64,000 nt of DNA from positions 35,769,942 to 35,833,941 of the forward strand of contig OX387188.1 of the NCBI GenBank assembly GCA_947561395.2. The letters run 5' to 3'. Numbering within the stretch: position 1 is the first letter of the stretch; the number at the start of each line of letters is the position of its first letter. The stretch comes from Buxus sempervirens. Lineage: Eukaryota > Streptophyta > Magnoliopsida > Buxales > Buxaceae. Positions 9,531 through 20,430 of this stretch are shown piece by piece. Below the pieces are notes generated by a model. That model was given only the letters and a program-made list of their open reading frames with translations. It did no database searches and was not told the DNA's origin. Made by a program: the position numbers and the translations under genes.

Positions 9531-12500
9531 GTTAATTATTTATGTATTTTGAGGAAATATAAATGTCAGTAACCAAACACTAAAAGATAACCTGAAAGCA
9601 GAAAAACATAGAACACTTACAGCCCAAAGTCGAGACCAAAACCATTCAGGTATAAAGACCCTCAAAACAACAAAATCAAACAATAGAATCTTGCAACCAA
9701 TCCTGGACTCTTAGTTCCTCCAATTTCTACCAGAAGCTCCATTGCACTTGGGAGTAGCAACATCCACTATCATCACCACACCATGGCTGTAACTAGGGGT
9801 ATTAAGTGTTGGGAAGTATATTTAGCATGGTTCCACTTATACGCAGGAGCGTACTTTGTTTAAAACATTAGATTTAAGTCTTACCAGTTCAATGTTTGGG
9901 TCTGTGGGCCTTAGATACAGAACTGATGTCATAAATATCCAATGCTCTCCGGCAAGCTTCGGGTGCTTAATAAGATGACAAAGGCTTGAAAGTTGATCTA
10001 ACCTATACTGATGTAAGGATTTACAATAGAAATCAATAAAGGTAGCAAGCACTAGCAAGCACAGAGGCCATACATGCTTGGTTTTCTATATATAATTTAT
10101 GCAAATTCTCTCAATCCCAACTCCAAAGTTGTTAGCTACCACTTCTGATTTATTATGGCTTCCTCCTTTCCATATTTAGCTATCCATCTTCCTTATCCTT
10201 TCTCCTTTTGAAGTCTCAAAATATAGCATTCATTTTATATGCCATGACCAAGCAAAACTCCACTCTATGAAACTTGTTTATCTGCATACATAAAAGCATT
10301 TAGAATCAGAACAGCAGAAGAAATCTCTGGTATTCCGAACTTTTCTGAATTGTAGACAATGGTAGAAAGCACAACAGAATAATTCCCACCCTAAGCAGCT
10401 AGATCTGTTATAAAAAAATTGAAGAATTTATATCTTTGAGGACTATATTTTTCAGATTGAAATTCTTCAGAAATATAGCTAAATTTCTAAAGTGCTATGT
10501 CCAAAAATTGTTGAATGATTATGTTAAAACTATTTCGTGGGCTTCAAATTGGGTCTTTCGTGGAGATTCACTCATTTAGTTGAACATGGACTCTAGGTGG
10601 CTTTTAATATTGTATAATTAGGCTCTATAGCTGGTGTACGTGGTTCTCATGTTTTTTATAAGTATCTCTTTTTTGACTGTATGCTCTACCTCCTATTTTA
10701 TTTAGGTTCTGTTATGTGTCAGAGAAAGAATCTAAGCTATACAATTTACCTCTTGTCTTTTTGTTTCTTTTATCAATAGTGAAGAAAGAAACAAAATAAA
10801 GGGAAAAGGAGGAAAAGAGACAGGAAGAAACAATGCAAAAAAAAAAGAAAACAATACGAAGACAAATAGATGATTTTTTCCTTTGTGTGTGTGTTGGATG
10901 GGTGGTTCAGCAACCTATATAGTCTTTGTACAATAGCATCTCTTATATTATATATTTTATTGCCATTTAGAAGACAAATAAATAAAATTTACCACATAAA
11001 GAGAGGCTGTGTTTTTTCCTAAAAAAATTAATCTAGGATAATTAGGGCTAAAATAGTCATTTATGTTAGAATTAAAATTGAGGGCTAAGGTAGTACTTTA
11101 AGTTGGAAGTAATATGAAAGTTAAAGTAGTTAAGTTATAATGAACTATAATAGTCCTTCCTTTAAAATTATTGAAGGTTAAAAAAGTCTTTGATTTAGGA
11201 TTAAATTGGAAGGGCTGTACAGCTAAGTTTTCTCCAGGGGATATTTTTGTAACATTGCTTAAACCTAATAAAACCCTCCGATCAACATTAGTTAACACTT
11301 ATTGAAAACTCTTTTGTTGCTGCTAAGGTACATGGATAAGAGAGAAAAGGGGAAGGAGCCAAATCCTAGAAATCTTGGAAGAAGAGAATTGGTTTTACGG
11401 ATTGTTCTAGAAGTATTCCAGTTGCATGAAATTTAAGGGACCAAATTTAAACCAGACAAAGAAGATTGAAAACATTTGGACTCAAGACAAATAAAACTAC
11501 AATAGTAGCAAAAAAGTGGCCTATGAATAAGGAAAAGATAGAAAAGCAAAACCATTAATTCAGATTCGCCATTAGGATCCTAGGTTTCAAGAATGCATTT
11601 CACTTCAAATCTCAGATGTCTATTCACGTAGAGTCTAATATCTAAAAATCTAGTGCATTATAATACAGATGAGAAGATAATAAACCAATCTACTATGGTT
11701 TTTTTTCCCTTTTTCCTTGTTTTCTCAACTTTCAGACATAATCTCTGCAGTAGCACCCCCTAGTTTCTGTTTTGAAAATTATTTGGAAAGGCCTTCACAG
11801 AAATGAAAAGAGAATCCTACCATACCCATGTAGCAGATCTGACTATCTGCCTCTCAGAATATCAAATGTTAAAAACAACAGTTCTTAATGTCTAATCAAG
11901 AACTGTTGAATAGAAAGGATTATTCTTGTGCCATTTGGATTAGCACAAGAATGGTTGCTAATCAAATAGCTATCTTAATTGGAGCCACATCACTTTTATC
12001 TTAATAGTTTAACTACACTTGTTGATTAAATTTTTCTTAGCTTGTTTTGTTACAGCAATTAATTTATATTATTTTATTTTTATTTATGCATGTAAAGTGA
12101 GAAGTGGTGCTCTTATATGGATCGAAGTTGGATTTATAAAGAAAGGTACATCAGTTATTGATATATGTTTAGTTATAATACAAAAATTGAATAATATTGA
12201 TAATAGTTTTGTTTAATTTAGGTACAAGAGTAATCGTCTTTAACTAAAACATCGTAATGTCTGCAAGTACCATTATGGTACTAAAATATCATAATGCCTG
12301 GAAGTACCATTATGGTCATATTATTTGTGGCAAAGTTGTATAAATGCCATTCAGTCAACTGTAACAGGCAAATGTTACAGTTTCAAGTATGATGTTGGGC
12401 AATCGTAGAGAGGAGCAATAAAGTTATGTTACCTCCATATTGATTGATGCCTACTTTGTAGATGTTCTCTTGAGAATGTTTGGGCACATATGTGAATTGT

Positions 12501-12720
12501 CCTCATCTGTGGAAAAGAGAACCATATGCATATATTTGTTCAGTTGATTAGATAAAGTAGATATACGTGGTATTGTCTCTATTTGAATGTTGAACTATGA
12601 TGAGCTAGTGGTGGGACATATTATCTTGAATAGTTTTTGATGTCTGGAACTGTCTGTCTACATCTCACCAGTTTTTGTTTTTGTTTTTATTGTCTCCCTC
12701 CCTCCCTCCCTCTCTCTCTC
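9531..12720. other. CACTA interior without recognised genes
   Basis: AT-rich DNA with short frames only. It may hold introns and intergenic DNA carried along with captured fragments. A pyrimidine tract of CCCT and CT repeats (about 12695-12724) leads into the ELMO exon. I see no transposase motifs on either strand. Confidence 0.5.
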
Positions 12721-12725
12721 TGTAG

Positions 12726-13042
12726 GGGTTGTGGTTTTGTCTCCCTTGAGAATTTGTTATTTTTTGCCAGGACTTATCCGGTATGCCTTCTAGTCCATCT
12801 CTTTGCTCCTGGAAAGGATCATGCTGTAGTTTTTTTTTTAAGTTTACTCACTAACAACTTTTAACGTCCAAAATCACTTATGCTCATAATTTACTAATTG
12901 TACTCGAAATTCAAAATGAAGGCTTCTTTTCATAGGTTATTGTTCAAGCAAGATGGAAAGCGAGCAACTTGGGAATACCCCTTTGCTGTTGCAGGCATTA
13001 ATGTATCATTTATGTTGATTCAGATGTTGGATTTGTATTCAG
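12726..13042 (+). pseudogene. Captured ELMO-domain gene fragment (two exons)
   Basis: Exon 12726-12780 (acceptor CTGTAG, donor GTATGC) encodes GCGFVSLENLLFFARTYP. Exon 12936-13042 (acceptor TTTCATAG, donor GTTTGT) encodes LLFKQDGKRATWEYPFAVAG, then INVSFMLIQMLDLYS. Together these match the C-terminal half of the ELMO domain of plant ELMOD-type proteins, where the pattern GGGFISLENLLFFAR...YPFAVAGxNxxFML is typical. The few residues expected between the two exons are missing, as are all other exons. It lies on the same strand as the transporter fragment 0.5 kb downstream, both inside the CACTA element. Confidence 0.75.
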
Positions 13043-13571
13043 GTTTGTAATTAGAAATAATGAGATTTATTTTGGTTCTTGCTGTGTGGTTATTTAGGTT
13101 GTCTTGTTCTCCAGTCTTGTGTTTTTTCACCTTTTTTTCCCTTGCATTTAGTGAAACCAAGACAGCATTGGTGTTAGAGCCAACATCTTTCTTGATAGAG
13201 TTAGGGTGGTAAAGGCTTTTACATTTCACCAGAAATGAATGTTAACGTCAATAAAGGTAGGTAATTATCTAAATAGAGTTGTTGATCTTGGAAATTAGTA
13301 ATTTCTGGTGTTTATATCATGAGTAAAATTTAAGGATGAGGATAGCGTAAATGTGTTGGTATCTTATCCTGTTCTATTATTTATTCCTGGAGCTTTTTAT
13401 TTTTATGATATGATGGCATATATTATTGTGTAGAACATTTTATCAAGATTTTGGAGATGTAAAGGCCTTTTGTGATCGTCAAGAGTTTTGAATCTAGTTT
13501 TTCTTCTCATGGGGGGTTAATAGTTTTTCTTATCCTGGTTTATGAATTTCTGTTTATTTTGAGAATTCAAG

Positions 13572-14063
13572 TGCTGCCTGTGATGGTAATGGGTGCCTTC
13601 ATTCTAGGTCTGAGATGGAAATACCTGTTACATGAATATGTTTCTGCTCTGTTTCTGTTAGTGGGTCTGATCCTTTTCACCTTAGCTGATGCCCACACAT
13701 CACCAAATTTCAGCATGATTGGTGTTGTGATGGTAATTGGTGCTCTGGTCATGGATTCCTTTCTGGGAAATCTGCAAGAAGCAATCTTTACCATGAATCC
13801 AGAAACAACACAGGTGACTCGTTGTTGATATCATTCCTTCATATGAGCATTCTAATTTGAAGTGATTTCATATGAAAAAGTCGTTAACCTTGACATTTTA
13901 AAAATTCCCGCAGATGGAGATGCTTTTTTGTTCAACTGTTGTTGGACTGCCTTTCTTGATTCCACCCATGCTTGTACTAGTGTTTGAAGCAATGGCCACT
14001 TTCGTTGGGCAAGTATCTGTTTTGTCCCTCATTGCCATTTTTGGGGCTGCCACCACAGCTATG
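13572..14063 (+). pseudogene. Captured UTr2-type nucleotide-sugar transporter fragment (two exons)
   Basis: Exon 13572-13813 encodes [57 protein letters not shown] and [18 protein letters not shown]. Exon 13914-14063 continues with [18 protein letters not shown] and [20 protein letters not shown] up to GAATTAM. This is the multi-helix core of plant UDP-galactose/UDP-glucose transporters of the UTr2/UTr4 (SLC35B-like) group in the ER/Golgi. Exon 2 lacks, in frame, about 20 residues expected between PPML and VFEAMATF, and the following exon (with the KAVTLL region) is absent. Donors GTGACT and GTAAGC are kept. It is a captured fragment in the CACTA element. Confidence 0.82.
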
Positions 14064-14163
14064 GTAAGCACATCATCTCCCTCCTTGGTTACTTCATCAG
14101 AATCTACCCACAGCTATGGTAAGTATATCATCTCCCTCCTTGGTTACTTCATCAGAATCTGGT
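14054..14163 (+). repeat. 55-bp tandem duplication that copies a splice donor
   Basis: The block CACAGCTATGGTAAG through TTCATCAGAATCT occurs at 14054 and again at 14109, a 55-bp step with few differences. The duplication includes the exon end and donor ATG/GTAAG, so the transporter fragment ends with two consecutive candidate donors. Confidence 0.85.
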
Positions 14164-14475
14164 GGTTGAATAATTTAAATTGTTATCTTAATTCGCTGGT
14201 ATTCTTGTAATTTTTTTTACTTGTCTCGAAACAGGTATGGAGATAGTAAGTCGATCAAGATTGACCTCCTAGAGATGCAATGTCAGTGATGTATTTTTTT
14301 TCAATGTAAATGCATGTGTTGTCTGCTGTATCTATTCCAAAAGGAATCGCACATATTGTTAAAATTTCAGATCAGTTAATTCTTGAGTATTTGAGCAGGT
14401 TTCCTACTTAAGTTTTGAAATTTCAGATAGTTTTAATTCTGATGGTGAATGGCAAATAGTTGAAGCATAAAGTAC

Positions 14476-14581
14476 GTGGGGGTGGGGTGGTAAATTAAAT
14501 TGGGTGGGTGGGGTGGGGGGGTGTATTAAATTTGTGGGGGTGGGGGTGGGGGTGGTAAATTAAATTGGGGGGTGGGTGGGT
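14476..14581 (+). repeat. G-rich minisatellite with strong G-quadruplex motif
   Basis: Runs of 2-7 G separated mostly by single T alternate with the spacer GGTAAATTAAATT, which appears twice. At 14502-14521 four G-runs of at least three are joined by one-base T loops, which fits the most stable class of G-quadruplex motifs. A similar G5T ladder sits at 14536-14555. Confidence 0.85.
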
Positions 14582-14599
14582 AAGTTTTTTTTTTTAAAT

Positions 14600-14902
14600 T
14601 AACATACTTTTAGCGGCATTTGGTGGTTGCTGCTAAAGGCTTCAAGTGTTGATAAACTTTATTACGACACTTTAAAAAAATTCCGTAATAGCTTATATTT
14701 TTACGGCATTTTTAAATGAAGTAAAAAGTCACTTTATAACGGCATATTCCAAAGTGTCGTTATAAGTTGTCGCTATAACATAATGCAACACCACTTAAAA
14801 CGGCACTTTATCGAAATGCTGTTATATGTTATAACGGCATTTTTCTATATTATAAGGGCACTTCATTTGAAGTGCCGTAATAAAAAGACTTTTTTGTTAG
14901 TG
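14600..14902. repeat. Right subterminal repeats of the CACTA element
   Basis: Repeated motifs of the form TAACGGCAT, ACGGCACTTT, AGTGTCGTTATAAG and AGTGCCGTAATAA in both orientations, mirroring the repeats at the left end, up to the terminal TTGTTAGTG. Confidence 0.8.
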
Positions 14903-16657
14903 AATCTAGAATTACCTAAAATCATGCTTCAAGGAATGATTTAATCCCCAACATGGGATCAGGAATGTCGGGTAGTCAAGAGATGTTATCATTAACTGGA
15001 AAATTTTTACCATTAACAGAACACAAAAGAATGTAGAATGACCTAAAATCATGCTTCAATTCAAGGAATGATTTAATCCCCAAAATGGGATCAGGAATAC
15101 TAGGGTAGTCAAGAGATGTTACCAGCATAGCAAAATTGTTGTATGTTACCTATTGGTGTCATTCTAGTTGTAATAGTTCAGATGAGCATTCCCTCAACCA
15201 CAGCAGCAAACAAAATATGAAAAAGATGAATTACTTTGATATTCCAAAACAATGCCAACTAAGGGAACAAATCAACCAATTAACTCCCTGTTGAGATGAC
15301 ACACCACATACAGCATAGAAAAGAGTAACGAAGCACACGTTTTCACAGAGCAATAAGATTAAAAGCTTAGGGGATAAATGAAGATTGATTTCGAGGGGAG
15401 TGGTTTAACCGAAATAAAATTAGGGTTCGTCGAAGAAGAATACCAATTGACACCCACGACCCATTCTCCGGGCTAAGCGGCTTAATTGCTGATTACATAC
15501 AGTGGAGGGAAAGAGATCGAATCGAAGGAAATGTTGTGAGAGGTTGCTGAAACAGGAGCCCGCGGAAGGACCGAAGGAATTTCCACCCGGGTAAAAGTCG
15601 AATGAGAAACAACGGTAAGCATAACAAAAAACAAAAGATATCACGTTTCCTTGGAGATGGGGCCTCCAATGGTGGCCGAGTCTCCTGCACCTTTTTCACT
15701 TTTTCCTTTTCTTGTCGAAAATAAATATATGGAAAATCCTCTCCGATGGATAAGAGAGAGAGACAGATCGGATAACGAAAACAGGTCAAAGGCTAAAGCC
15801 GGAAAAGGGTTGTCCTTTTGAAGGCGTTAACTACTGTCATTTAATACATATCAAGAACCTCGGCCACCCACCTACTCCTCAGGCAAATACACTTTCTTGA
15901 GTATTATATTACATATTTACATTTATACCTTTATCGTTCGGGGGTGTTGGACACAGCATTCAATGAGTACTACGGACTTACCAACAAAAAAAAAAAAAAA
16001 AGCAATAACTTTTACGGAAAGATACTTCTGATCCTCCATTAGTGAGGGATCTTATTCTGTTTCCTTTCTCCTTTTTCTAATCTCCACCTCACTATTCTAC
16101 TGAACAACCAAGAAAGTTTAGATTTTGAGGTGAGATATAAGCCGTTTGGCATTGCTTCTTTGTTTATTTAAGTCAAATCAAGTTTTTTGTAGTAATAAGC
16201 ATGTTTGTTTAGTGATTACTTTTGCTTCCCATGATAAAGCAAAAAAACAGTCTAATTGCTTTTCATGACAAGAAAAATCTTTTTTGCCTCCTTTGATTAT
16301 TGCTTCTAATGCAACCCACAACCACCACTATCACTTCCCATCACTACTATCACCACTAACCGCTACTACCACACCATCACCCACCACCACCATCTACACT
16401 CATTTCCCACCATGGCCATCACCACCCTACCATACCCACCACCCACCACCACCAATACTACCATCCACCACCATTACCACCACCACACACCTACTCTCCA
16501 CCACTACCATCACCAAAAACACTTTTAACTTTTTTGAACAATATCTATGCATCTTGTAGATTGTAACTTACCACACAGAAGCAAATATCAACAGATTTGA
16601 TCAATATGGTCAAGTAAATGTATCATTTGGGGTCAACTAGACCTTTTTTGTCATGCC
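14903..16657. other. Kinase 3' flank, unassigned block, and 5' flank of the next gene
   Basis: 14903-15240 continues the kinase 3' flank and matches 52929-53275. 15240-16070 has no match in the window and no recognised gene; short minus-strand frames here look accidental. 16070-16657 matches 56350-56640, the DNA before the ectodomain exon at 56847, so it is the original 5' flank of the gene at 23502, now separated from it by the LINE. Confidence 0.55.
16309..16517 (+). repeat. ACC/CCA trinucleotide-rich tract
   Basis: About 200 bases made almost only of ACC, CAC and ATC triplets (for example CACCACCACC, CTACCATCACC). It gives a low-complexity Thr/His/Pro reading frame that is not a gene. The paralogous flank at 56480-56520 lacks it, so it expanded here. 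Confidence 0.8.
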
Positions 16658-19600
16658 AAATTTTTTTTTTTTTTTTGGTAAACAGAGGAGAATATATTAT
16701 AAATGCCGAAAGTAAGATACACCCCTAGCCTCGTCAAACAACACATTTGAGAGGAAAGAAGGGGGGAAATTCCTCCAAAAACAAGTGAAATTGTCCAAAG
16801 CATGATTAGCTAAAAGGTCAGCAACTTTGTTTCCCTCCCGAACCGTGTGGGAGAAAGAGACTGAGGTGAGCCTACTGCACAAGTGCTTGATGGACGACAT
16901 AATCGATCTGATGGCTCAAGGAAAAACAGGAGAGGGAGCAGAGAGAAGATTGATGATGATTTGAGAATCCCCTTCAAGTATTATGTGGGAGAAATTACAC
17001 TGCAGCGCTAAACGAACCGCTTCAGCTTCAGCAAAAAGGCTGGAGTAGGTAGTTGAAATAGATGCAAAAGATGCCAAATGTATACCCATATGATCTCTAG
17101 CAATACCGCCAATGGATGCCTTAGAGGTTGACTTTCTGAAAGCTCCGTCAAAATTAATCTTGATGAGAGATAGTGGAGGCCGACACCATGAAATGCATGT
17201 TGACCTTAAAGATGGTTTCTCCCTTGGGCTGCATTCTTCCAACAGTGAGGAATCTCTTTGGGTTGAAACAAACAAGTGACATGTTCGCTCAATGGAAGGG
17301 CAGGCCCCTTTGAAAATGACCTTGTTACGTTCCGTCCAAATTGCTGAGGCAAAGTTTGCTATCTGAGAAGAGACATGATCTCTGTTAAAATGAGGAAAAG
17401 GCTTTGGAAGTTTCCATACCTGCGAAAACCATTGAGCAAAATTATCATATTGGCCCCAACTTTGTAACGTGCCCCCAATGGATTTGAACCAAACCGCACG
17501 GGCAAATGGGCAATCTAGGAGTAGGTGTTCAAGAGACTCCCGAAAATCCTTGCAGAAGACACAGCTTGCATCAATCATTTGTAATCTAGAATTTAACAGA
17601 TCTGCTGTAGGTACTCCATCACATAGGCATTTCCATAAGAACAATTTTATTTGTTGAGAACAAGACAATTTCCAAATTGAATTCCAGATCGAGTCCTTCT
17701 CCACCTCATTCAAACCACGAAGAAAATGATATGCTGATTTCACAGAGAACAAACCTGAGGCCGTGGCTGACCAATGACTAATATCTTGTGATCCCAGAGG
17801 ATCAATATTTGTGGAGAGAATTTTACCTACCACATCAGGTTCCCAAAAGGAATTAAGAATGTTTATATCCCATGTTTGTGCATGTTGGTCTCGTAATTGA
17901 TCCACTGTGTCCAGGTTGAACAAGTTGTGGTTCTTTTGAATCTCCAGCTTTGACTCCAAATTATGAACCCATCTATCCTGCAAGATGTTTATACTTCGGC
18001 CATTAACCACGGTCCAAACGCATCCATTCTTCACACTAGGTGCCATCTTCTTCAATTGCTTCCAGCCAACAGAATGTGATGACCTGCAAGGTCCTTCAAG
18101 ATAAGTTGAATCATGGAAATAAGTGTTTTTCATGACAGTAGCCCAATACCCATTTGAATTTGAAAATAGTGACCACGCCGCCTTCAAGAGAAGCGCTTTA
18201 TTCATCACAGCAGCACACTTAATACCAAGCCCCCCATACTTCCTAGGTAGAGTGATTCTCTCCCAACACACTGTATGGATTCCCCTAACATTGTCCCTCT
18301 TCTTCCAGAAAAAATCTCTTGCAAGTTGATCCATCCTATCATTTACAATCTTTGGCAGCTTGTAGCAATTCATATAATGAATTGGTTGAGCATTGAGGAC
18401 CGATTGAATGAGGACTGTCCTTCCCATTTGTGACAACATCATTGCCTTCCAGCCTGCAAGTTTGGCATTCATTCTATTAAGCAGCTCCTCACAATCCTTC
18501 GCCTAGGGTTTCCTCCCTAGATTTGGGAGCCCGAGATATGGTCCCAAGGCATTTGTTCTTTCCACATTCAGGATCCGTCTGATTGAAGAAGCTCTCTGTT
18601 TCGCTGTGTTGTGACTGACTTGCAAAGAAGATTTTGCTCTATTAATTTCTTGACCCGATTCCAGACAGTATTTGTGGAGAATTCTGATAAAGTTATGTGC
18701 TTCCCTTTCAGATGTGCGCCCATTGATCGTTACATCATCCGCATACATCAGATGAGTTAACGGCATCCCTCCCCTTCGCAAGGAAATACCAGAAAAGCAG
18801 TTGTCGAGTTCTGCTCTAGAAATTGCAAGAGACAACACTTGTTGGCATAATATAAACAAGTATGGAGAGAGAGGGTCTCCCTGATGGAGACCCCTCCCTG
18901 CATTAATCTTACCCACTACAAAGCCGTTGAAGAGAATGCTATAGGAGACTGTGGTCACACAACTCATTAAAAGATTAGTCACACATGCACTAAAACCCGA
19001 AGCTAATAAAACTCTTTCAAGAAAATCCCAATTCATCCTGTCATACGCTTTGGAGAAATTTAACTTGAGAGCATAAAGGCCAGAATCCAAGCGCTTCTTA
19101 GACTTAGGTTTGGAGGACATTTTGATTTTCCGGAAACAGTGAGCAACCTCATGGTTTATCATGATATTATCACGAATAGATCGCTGAGGAACAAAAGCAG
19201 ATTGCATGGGGGAAATCAAATCCTGAAGGAAAGGCCTAATCCGGTTTACTAAAAGCTTTGCAATGATTTTATACACGAAATTACATAAGCTAATAGGTCG
19301 GAAATCATTGACAGTTATGGGATGGGAAGACATAGGGATCAGAGAAATGAGAGTATGGTTAAGGCCATGCGGCATACTTCCAAAAGTGAAGAATTCTTGG
19401 ATAGTTGTAACAACATCGGGACCAACCACATCCCAATAAGAAAAGAAGAAAATACCTTGGAAGCCGTCGGATCCCGGACTTTTATACGGTCCCATCTCCT
19501 GAACAATATTCCAAATCTCCAACTCCGACAGCCGACGGCTAATGAGCTCATTTTGTGCCTGGGAAATCATATTACGAACAAGACCCGGCATTACCATGTC

Positions 19601-20430
19601 CCCCCAGAATTCCTTTCGTGAGTACAAATTCTCAAAATGACTTTCCAGCAGCTTTTCCAGTCCTTTTCGTGTATCAATTTCGCAATTCTCATCATGTTTC
19701 AAAGAATAGATGTGGTTCCTCTGCCTTCTTATCATTGTCGACCTGTGGAAGAACTTTGTATTACTGTCTCCCTCCTTTAACCACTGAATCCGGGACTTTT
19801 GGAACCAGAGCAACTCTTGTTGACTTAACACTGTAGCATATTGCTGTTGGAGTCGTCTTTCCTCTTCATGGACGGCCATAGATGGCCTCAATTCAGCTAC
19901 CATTTGAATGTTCTTGATCCTCTCGGCTAATTGAGAAACCCTTTTATGGATGGAACCAACGACCTCTCTGTTCCACAAGCGTAGGTCATGAGCCAACCTC
20001 TGGAATTTGGTACATATCCAGAGACCTGCACCATTTCTTTGAAACCTATTCCAGGAATTATCCACTGTTTCATAGCATGTCTCTTCCTTGAGCCACATGG
20101 CTTCAAAACGGAAAGGTCTAAAACGACCTGAATCTTCATGGAGGACGTCCAGTAACAAGGGATTATGATCAGATGCAATTCGTGGCTGCACAAATATTAC
20201 TGGGTTAGGAAAATTACAAAAAATATCCGAAGTTACAAAGGCACGATCTATCTTTTCTGAAATACGCCTTGCCCCCTCTTGACCATTACACCAAGTAAAC
20301 TTCGGCCCCTTCATAGGTAGCTCAATTAACCCACAAGTATCAATCAGATGACGAAAATTTTCCATTTGCAGACGATTTATCGAGACACCCCCCCCCCCCA
20401 ACTTTTCAAAAGGATTAAGCATTGCGTTAA

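Larger units (their letters stand above)
7803..14902. mobile_element. Non-autonomous CACTA transposon with captured gene fragments (7.1 kb)
   Basis: The left end is CACTACAAAAAAA (7803) and the right end is TTTTTTGTTAGTG (to 14902), which reads CACTAACAAAAAA on the other strand. A 3-bp duplication AAT flanks it (7800-7802, 14903-14905), as expected for CACTA elements. The paralogous flank at about 52926-52932 has the empty site (AGAATCTGG), with homology resuming on both sides. Both ends carry dense subterminal repeats of the GGCATTT / AATGCCGTTATAA type. No transposase is visible, so it is non-autonomous. Inside lie pieces of at least three unrelated genes: F-box/LRR (minus strand, 8129-8703), ELMO domain (12726-13042) and a nucleotide-sugar transporter (13572-14063), with some splice sites kept. 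That makes it a gene-carrying 'Pack-CACTA' element. Confidence 0.9.

Noticed and set aside
9837..10058. Minus-strand frame inside the CACTA element
   Set aside because: No recognisable motif and typical length for chance in this sequence.
13020..13229. Minus-strand frame overlapping the ELMO exon
   Set aside because: No homology pattern; shadow of AT-rich intron DNA next to the ELMO exon.
15420..15789. Minus-strand frames that might be a gene's first exon
   Set aside because: Two frames overlap without a recognisable domain or clear splice sites.
16284..16559. Open frame of Thr/His/Pro
   Set aside because: Low-complexity translation of an ACC/CCA-rich tract; absent in the paralogous flank.
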